A stretch of DNA of 64,000 bases from Macrobrachium rosenbergii (lineage: Eukaryota; Arthropoda; Malacostraca; Decapoda; Palaemonidae), in the NCBI RefSeq assembly GCF_040412425.1, contig NC_089744.1:32452743-32516742 (forward strand), read 5' to 3'. This document shows, in pieces, positions 59,901-64,000 of the stretch (the first letter of the stretch is position 1; every line of letters starts with the position of its first letter). The notes beneath the pieces were generated by a model that saw nothing but the letters and a program-made list of their open reading frames with translations, searched no databases and was not told where the DNA came from. Position numbers and translations under genes: made by a program.

Positions 59901-61009
59901 GTATTCCTTCATTTCTTCCCCTGTTATATATGCCATATACTGTACAGTATTCCAAGTCTCAACAGCCTCCTTCTAGTAAATAGTACCACATTTCTCTCAA
60001 CCACTTCCCTTGATTCTTTAACCTTTCTCTAGTTTTTTCCTCATTTACACTTGAGTATATCATTCATAATCCACAGTATTCTCTCTGTAAATTCCCTTAA
60101 TGTATCATGTTCTTATTTACACTAATTTATAATTTCATTTTCAACCCCATGCTGCTCCTTTCTGTAATCCCTATTCCTATTCTCTGAACTTCACTTTGAT
60201 TGTATGAGGTGAATTGATGTCTTTTTGAAAAGACAAACAAGAAGAGACTTACAGAGGAAGAACTGTTGATGACTTTCAAAGACAGCTCAAGTCAAAATAT
60301 CAAGGGGTTGCTGAATTGGCTTTTATATAAAAATGATCACTTATCTGGAATTTTATTGATAAAATGCTTGAAAATGTTCAAATAAAATAACTGTATTTTT
60401 TGGTGTAGTACAAAAAGAAAAGTTGCAAGATTCAAATGTGATTACTAGGCTGGGATGGGCAGAAATATTATGATCTTGTGTTCATATCTGGCCATTTAGA
60501 TTTAATGAAAATGTATCTGAATGCTGAAAGGAAATACAAATTACAAAGGGAACCTTATCCAAAATGTGTGGCTGGTGAGGCTCCTAACAGAGTATTTTAA
60601 ATAGCCTACCTACTGTTTAACAAATACTGCAATATGAATGTACGGTACCTATCTACACCTCTGCCACTGAAATAATTTGAATGGTTCCCCAAATGTCTTT
60701 TATGTTGACTAAAATATCAAAAATAGGCCTACTGTTCCACAGACAGGCATTGTGGATCCAAGAAAAAATGCAGTAGCATTAGGTTTTGTGCTGTGCGGTA
60801 TTTCATCCTTTTATGCATAGGCATATAAATCCTTACTTTGCCTGCAGTGTAAATGAGCGAGAGGTGGAAATCACACTGAACTCATTCTTGAAGTCCTCTG
60901 CTTTCGGTGTTTCGACCCTCATTCCTTCAAGGGGCAACTCATAGTTGACTCGAAGGGCACCCCCTGGTCCACTTGTGATGAAACTGGTGTATAACAAGAC
61001 ATCTGACAA
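44864..61009 (-). CDS. FGD-type Rho-GEF gene, 3' part (PH-FYVE-PH), seven exons
   Basis: Gene-level entry. Exons on the - strand: 61009-60837, 59615-59480, 58528-58427, 56878-56627, 56300-56118, 51622-51516, 44903-44864. Lengths sum to 993 nt and the phases agree at each junction, giving 330 residues and a TGA. The order is PH domain, FYVE zinc finger, linker, second PH domain and a short end, the C-terminal half of FGD proteins (Cdc42 exchange factors with DH-PH-FYVE-PH). The DH exons lie beyond the window or were not found. FYVE carries [13 protein letters not shown] and RVC, so PI3P binding on endosomes is expected. Introns hold several transposons. The exact paralogue (FGD1-6) is undecided. 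Confidence 0.9.
44904..46299. other. Intron DNA, no other feature
   Basis: Intron of the FGD-type gene. AT-rich; a run of C at 45146-45154. No coding signal. Confidence 0.45.
46300..49400 (+). pseudogene. Decayed DIRS gag and reverse transcriptase relic in intron
   Basis: Lies on the strand opposite to the host gene, inside its last intron. Readable blocks include, near 47745-47800, [15 protein letters not shown] with a following [13 protein letters not shown], and near 47945 [17 protein letters not shown], the finger region of DIRS-type reverse transcriptase. The polymerase core (48000-48350) is broken by stops. The frame at 46414-46650 and neighbours may be gag. Terminal repeats were not found. 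Confidence 0.6.
49485..49560 (+). repeat. SINE-like repeat, copy 2
   Basis: GAATGACCTCATTGGTCCCA then TGCTTGGCCTTTGGCCTAAA, closely matching 41205-41290. Confidence 0.55.
49561..51515. other. Intron DNA, no other feature
   Basis: AT-rich and free of recognisable coding segments; a TTTTATTAAACAAAA unit is repeated near 50655-50685. Confidence 0.4.
51516..51622 (-). CDS. FGD-type gene, exon 6 of visible set (second PH domain)
   Basis: Acceptor GGAACAG, donor GTAAGT. It encodes [20 protein letters not shown] then TDSPHLAE, beta strands of the second PH domain. It starts in phase 0 and ends with two bases of a codon that the last exon completes. Confidence 0.88.
51623..53629. other. Intron DNA with AT-rich simple repeats
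   Basis: No coding signal. From about 52540 to 53290 there are many ATTACAATTAC-type motifs; 53190-53280 holds two near-copies of a TTAATTACATTTTAATTAAA block. Confidence 0.55.
53645..53826 (+). repeat. DIRS-D inverted terminal repeat (3' side)
   Basis: Reverse complement of 55858-56040. Shared blocks include CATGTGGTTGGTAACAGTGG and a GCCGCTAAAGACTTACA-type stretch. Confidence 0.92.
53864..53966. repeat. DIRS-D internal complementary region
   Basis: GTAAAGGACCTCGGGTTTGT and what follows is the reverse complement of the element's 3' end, and TTTGTTCCTACACAAAT with what follows is the reverse complement of its 5' end (near 56040). Both occur back to back next to the 3' terminal repeat. Confidence 0.9.
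54944..55729 (-). CDS. DIRS-D gag-like protein
   Basis: An open frame of 261 codons from the internal ATG at 55729 (the frame itself opens at 55813). The N-terminal part has a Cys-rich cluster ([27 protein letters not shown]), the zinc-binding start of DIRS gag also seen in DIRS-A and DIRS-B. It continues with a Pro/Ser-rich middle, a KKKKK tract and a run of about 14 Ser (near 55040-55080). The protein would package element RNA. It is the only long frame left in the element and ends at 54944. Confidence 0.7.
   Translation of the reverse strand: MDDLLQTYDLDKPVRRICLGKDKKCGAFRCSTDSDPHSLCLKCCKGSKDFPDCTVDNPCDGCRLWSPEQWERYSRGSRYSHGGCSHNHHCYHCVAEERSDFGGNTSCIWFGPYPCHLSVDAGRPGLLGHSTASRQNTHASCPASTVTRAYPEPSDITCFTDRPDSGRSQLDSPRPVAPASVPTPVSVDPVWSVFGKLGDVVLSLIDKKKKKCARQPSPSSSSSSSSSSSSSSPPPSSKSNWARKGRVAPLTLGLSRSRSHP
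55858..56040 (-). repeat. DIRS-D inverted terminal repeat (5' side)
   Basis: Partner of 53645-53826; lies next to exon 5 of the FGD-type gene. Confidence 0.92.
56118..56300 (-). CDS. FGD-type gene, exon 5 of visible set (second PH domain)
   Basis: Acceptor GCAACAG, donor GTAGGA, 61 codons in phase 0. [18 protein letters not shown] and [16 protein letters not shown] form the first strands of the second PH domain, the membrane-binding module at the C-terminus of FGD proteins. Confidence 0.9.
56627..56878 (-). CDS. FGD-type gene, exon 4 of visible set (FYVE second half and linker)
   Basis: Acceptor TTACCCAG, donor GTGAGA, 84 codons. [18 protein letters not shown] and [16 protein letters not shown] complete the FYVE finger (last four cysteines and the RVC motif). 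A basic, probably flexible linker ([18 protein letters not shown]) follows. Confidence 0.93.
56879..58426. other. Intron DNA, no other feature
   Basis: No exon or transposon recognised. A short perfect hairpin (CATCCCTTAAGG and its complement) lies at about 57495-57522. Confidence 0.4.
58427..58528 (-). CDS. FGD-type gene, exon 3 of visible set (FYVE first half)
   Basis: Acceptor TTTTTCAG, donor GTAATG, 34 codons in phase 0. [15 protein letters not shown] holds the WxxD motif and first cysteines; [12 protein letters not shown] holds the basic PI3P-binding motif. Confidence 0.95.
59480..59615 (-). CDS. FGD-type gene, exon 2 of visible set (PH1 end)
   Basis: Acceptor TTTTAAG, donor [22 protein letters not shown] is the C-terminal helix of the first PH domain with its invariant Trp; the linker to FYVE follows (SSLGKQ). 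Confidence 0.93.
59861..59952 (+). repeat. 46-bp tandem duplication
   Basis: Two adjacent copies (59861-59906 and 59907-59952) sharing TTCATTTCTTCCCCTGTTAT and CCATATACTGTACAGTATTC; one base differs. Intronic. Confidence 0.95.
59953..60836. other. Intron DNA, no other feature
   Basis: AT-rich intron sequence between the first two visible exons; no other feature seen. Confidence 0.45.
60837..61009 (-). CDS. FGD-type gene, exon 1 of visible set (PH1)
   Basis: Acceptor TTTTTTACAG, donor [20 protein letters not shown] and [15 protein letters not shown] are the first strands of the PH domain that follows the DH domain in FGD proteins. It ends with two bases of a codon completed by the next exon. 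Upstream exons were not found up to the window end. Confidence 0.92.
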
Positions 61010-61906
61010 CTGTAAAAAAGAATAGTTCCTTATTATACAAAACAGTATCAAATACATCTTTCACTTATCTGATTGGTAAAACCTTACCATACAAGAAAAT
61101 TGAGAAGGAGACTGCCTAAGGCTTTTCAAGATGGAGGAGTGTTCTTTTGATTTGTGGTCTTTCAGTCAAGACGTCGCTCATTTTAAAAAGGAACAGAAGC
61201 TGAAAATTGTACTAATTATCGCTTGGGTTATTTTTAATGGTATTGCAAATACAGTATAAAGTTACCTACAAGGAAAAAAATATCTACACCATACAAATTT
61301 TAAACCACCGTATGGTAAATGTAAAGTAGATGGCCACACGAAGATATCGTTTATTAATATAAAATTTGTCGACCACACGACATTGAAATGGGTTTATAAA
61401 ATACTTTGATCCCCGAGCGGCTAGCACTAAACACGGCGACCCACGGGGCTTCCACCATTTTTAGTACTAGCACCTCGGAGGTGACCCGTAGATAACAAAC
61501 CAAAGTAGCACCGTATTAAACTCGACATAGTATAGTGCCACTAATATACCCAGCCTGAATCGCCCAGGAAACACCATTACCCAACACATACAAGTAGGTG
61601 TCATGAGATCAAAGGGGTGCTGGAGAGATGAAATGTGTTGGATAATTGGACTGGAAAACTGCGCTGAAAGACTGTTTACCTCTTCAAAGGTCATACACAC
61701 CAGTACCGCCTCCTCAAAGTATGTGATTGTTGTTGTAAAGTCACCACATTGATGTCAGCGGAGTGCTTCGAAGGCGACATTAATTAAGTCTCCGCTGAGC
61801 AAGTTTTCTTTGGTGACTTCCCGCTTTCTTCGAACTCAATTCGTCACGCCTAACGTGCCAGGTCATGCATTTTCTACCATTTCAACTTTATATGTATTTG
61901 TCCAAC
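61010..61906. other. Intron or flank, no supported gene
   Basis: The - strand frame at 61467-61700 shows no domain and no splice signals that would join the FGD-type frame. No other feature is seen before the LTR at 61907. Confidence 0.4.
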
Positions 61907-62160
61907 TGTCATAAATCATGTATCGTATGTTTCTTTATTCGCAGGCATCAAGACTGTATCCATATTGAAGTTCTATACATTTTTGTATTATAAATTGTAC
62001 TTGTTCGCCGAATATTATTGTTAATTGTTTTTGACCTCAGGTCACGCTCAATGTCATTGTCTTCCGTGGTTCGGCGCCAGTCGGCCGCTATATAAACTGC
62101 CTGAATCTGTAATAAACCAGCAATAACTTTTACCTGCTCGTTTCTTTTGCACGTCTTACA
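61907..62160 (+). repeat. LTR, forward copy
   Basis: 254 bp from TGTCATAAAT to CGTCTTACA, with the canonical TG...CA ends. Confidence 0.85.
62089..62096 (+). promoter_or_regulatory. LTR TATA box
   Basis: TATATAAA in the LTR, about 70 bp from its end; a likely promoter for element RNA. AATAAA at 62111-62116 follows closely and could serve polyadenylation. Confidence 0.6.
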
Positions 62161-62161
62161 G

Positions 62162-62171
62162 TGGTGACCCC
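62162..62171 (+). other. Primer binding site, tRNA-Trp type
   Basis: TGGTGACCCC one base after the LTR is complementary to the 3' end of tRNA-Trp, as used by CsRn1 elements. The match then breaks off. Confidence 0.6.
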
Positions 62172-62393
62172 CCGGAGTATCCCGGAGCCATTAGTGGACC
62201 GACACGACGACTCAGTCTTGGCTCCAAGAACCCTCCAACGCTCTTAGCGGCCTAAACACGGCGCTGTAACCAGTGTTTGAGCGTGCTGACTCTCGTCGGC
62301 AAACCCACCAGCGTCACTAACGGACCCACACGGCGCACGAAAGTGCATTCTGACGCGAGTACCCCACTCCAGTAAGAGGGCAAAGGAGCGAGC

Positions 62394-63577
62394 ATGGACG
62401 CAGGTATCCCCTCCTTCGTGCACTTAACCGCGGACCTTGAGGACTCTGAGGTCTACTCTCCTCCCATCTCACCCGTGCCCGTCCCCGCACCGAGGCCCTC
62501 CCACACCTCCACACCCACGCCCGCGCCCCGAACACTCCATGGCCCGGCAACACAGTCGCGGGCCGCCCTCACCATAAAGTTGAAACCTTTTATACAGGGG
62601 AACCCAACGATGTGGCTGCGCAGGGTCGAGAGCCACTTCAGGGTGGCGCACCTGACGGATGAAATCCTGCAGGCCGACACTGTGCTGAACGCCCTCCCAG
62701 AGGACGTATACAGAAAACTCGTCTCGCGGGTGCCCGAGACACAAACCATCACATACAACGTCGCGAAGAAGATCCTCCTCGAAACGTGCTCCCTACCTAT
62801 CACCGAGCGGGCCGCCCGTGCTATCGACCTCGCTGTCAACCCACGGCACAACGTCAACGCAAGAAACGCAAGGAGCATGGTCGTGGACCTCCTTTCACTA
62901 CCAGATTTCGACGGCACGAAAAAGCGACAGGAAATAAGCCTGTCGCGGGAGAACTACCTTCGCCAGCTCCTCCCGGAGGTCCGCACCCAGATTCCTCACC
63001 CCTACACCATGCCTCTCGACGACCTCATCGAAACGGCACAGCACCTCACGGACTGCGTGCAGGCCACACAGCGGCTAAAAGCACCCACACAGTCGGTCAG
63101 CTCCGTCCAGCCAGAAGAAGAAGTGGAGCAGGGCGTCAACGCCGTCGCCAGGAGACGTCCACCGACCCACAACAAATGGAGTTCCCCGGGCCTCTGTCGC
63201 TACCACAAGTGGTTCGGCAAAGATGCCCGAAACTGCCTGCCGCCCTGCTCATTCGCCCGTTCAAAAAAATGGGGGTGGTGGCGGCCAGCAAGACAAACCG
63301 CCATGGCAACCGAAAAACCCAGGGGCCCAGAACCAGTAGGCTTCTATGTCCGCGACACCGTCTCCGGCAGGATGATGCTGGTCGACACAGGGGCCTTTAG
63401 ATCGATCTTCCCGGCATCCAGGGAGGACCGCAGCCAGAAACCAGACCCGGCCACCTTCCTGACGGCCGCCAACGGATCCCCCATCCTCTCCTACGGCACC
63501 AGGCCCCTGTTGATCTCCATCCTTGGCCAAAATTACTCCTGGGGCTTCATCGTCGCAAATGTAGGAACCCCGCTCCT
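62394..63577 (+). CDS. Gag-protease of CsRn1-like LTR element (truncated)
   Basis: One frame of about 395 codons before the junction. A Pro-rich start is followed by a gag capsid region (LKPFIQGNPTMWLRRVESHF; then LPEVRTQIPHP), a CHCC-type nucleocapsid motif (CRYHKWFGKDARNC, then PPC, near 63200) and an aspartic protease with LVDTGAFRSIFPAS (near 63377) and VGTPLLG (near 63565). It would form the particle and cleave the polyprotein. At 63578 the frame runs into the inverted leader and stops at 63662 with unrelated residues, so the protease end and all of reverse transcriptase and integrase are missing. GC-rich codon use differs from the surroundings, a sign of recent arrival. Confidence 0.88.
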
Positions 63578-63745
63578 GGGGTCCGTTAGTGACGCTGGTG
63601 GGTTTGCCGACGAGAGTCGGCACGCTCAAACACTGGTTACAGCGCCGTGTTTAGGCCGCTAAGAGCGTTGGAGGGTTCCTGGAGCCAAGACTGAGTCGCC
63701 GTGTCGGTCCGCTAATGGCTCCGGGATACTCCGGGGGGTCACCAC
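63578..63745 (-). repeat. Inverted leader and primer site
   Basis: Reverse complement of 62161-62327. The junction has a short shared GGGTCC. GGGGTCACCA at about 63736-63745 is the inverted primer site. Confidence 0.9.
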
Positions 63746-63998
63746 TGTAAGAGGTGCAAAAGAAACGAGCAGGTAAAAGTTACTGCTGGTTTATTACAGA
63801 TTCAGGCAATTATATAGCGGCCGACTGGCGCCGAACCGCGGAAGACAATGACATTGAGCGTGACCTGAGGTCAAAAACAATTAACAGTAATATTCGGCGA
63901 ACAAGTACAATTTACAATACAAAAATGTATAGAACTTCAATGTGGGTACAGTCTTGATGCCTGCGAATAAAGAAACATACGATACATGATTTATGACA
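63746..63998 (-). repeat. LTR, inverted copy
   Basis: Reverse complement of 61907-62160 to within a few bases, starting TGTAAG and ending TTTATGACA two bases from the window end. Confidence 0.92.
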
Positions 63999-64000
63999 GT

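Larger units (their letters stand above)
61907..63998. mobile_element. Palindromic CsRn1-like LTR retroelement
   Basis: A + strand LTR, primer site, leader and gag-protease frame run to about 63577. There the sequence switches to an inverted copy of the leader, primer site and LTR (63578-63998), so 61907-62327 and 63578-63998 are 421-bp inverted arms differing at few positions. The rest of pol is absent. The Gag CHCC motif and the primer site matching the 3' end of tRNA-Trp point to the CsRn1 group of Ty3/gypsy (Metaviridae) elements. The element lies upstream of the visible FGD exons, probably in an intron. Confidence 0.85.

Noticed and set aside
61467..61700. - strand frame as an upstream FGD exon
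   Set aside because: No DH-domain motif, no splice signals in matching phase.
62453..62917. 154-codon - strand frame
   Set aside because: Shadow of the GC-rich gag frame of the LTR element.

Overview
The window is eukaryotic nuclear DNA, most likely from a decapod or other malacostracan crustacean. Host genes are arthropod-like, introns have GT-AG borders, gene density is low, and most of the sequence is decayed transposable elements dominated by DIRS-type (tyrosine-recombinase) retrotransposons. The taxon is an inference from gene and repeat content; no rRNA or mitochondrial marker is present.

Host genes. (1) The last two coding exons of a Mediator subunit 9 gene (MED9) lie at 5985-6355, + strand. 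(2) A very compact cluster of four intron-free ORFs lies at 29164-30782, + strand: NCBP2AS2-like, COX17, barrier-to-autointegration factor (BAF) and YIPF3-like. They are separated by only 53, 111 and 66 nt, with no AATAAA between them. (3) The 3' part of an FGD-type gene (PH-FYVE-PH) lies on the - strand in seven exons from 61009 down to 44864. All seven join in one frame to a stop, giving 330 visible residues over 16 kb.

Mobile DNA, left to right. A complex fold-back (inverted-repeat) element fills about 400-4562. A hAT/ZBED-type transposase relic follows MED9 (6470-7250). A DIRS 3'-end relic sits at 8560-9115. A DIRS element (DIRS-A, 12010-27286) has inverted terminal repeats and an internal complementary region; it is interrupted by a 737-bp insertion with a 6-bp target duplication (15730-16466), by a second DIRS (DIRS-B, 17487-24150) inside its recombinase gene, and by a 1.8-kb TTAA-bounded insertion carrying 375-bp tandem repeats (25143-26916). 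A MITE (28562-28959) lies just upstream of the four-gene cluster. A third DIRS (DIRS-C, 33672-44200) is split by an RNase H-bearing I/Jockey-type LINE (about 34060-40765), which itself carries a DIRS-like terminal fragment, and by a pogo/Tigger-like MITE (40772-41123). Introns of the FGD-type gene hold a decayed DIRS (46300-49400), an internally deleted - strand DIRS (DIRS-D, 53640-56045) and a palindromic CsRn1-like LTR element (61907-63998) whose LTR and leader reappear inverted at the other end.

The most notable observations are the possible polycistronic four-gene cluster, the nested DIRS stack in which circle-junction logic can be read directly, and the head-to-head palindromic LTR element. 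Nearly all transposon genes carry stops or frameshifts.
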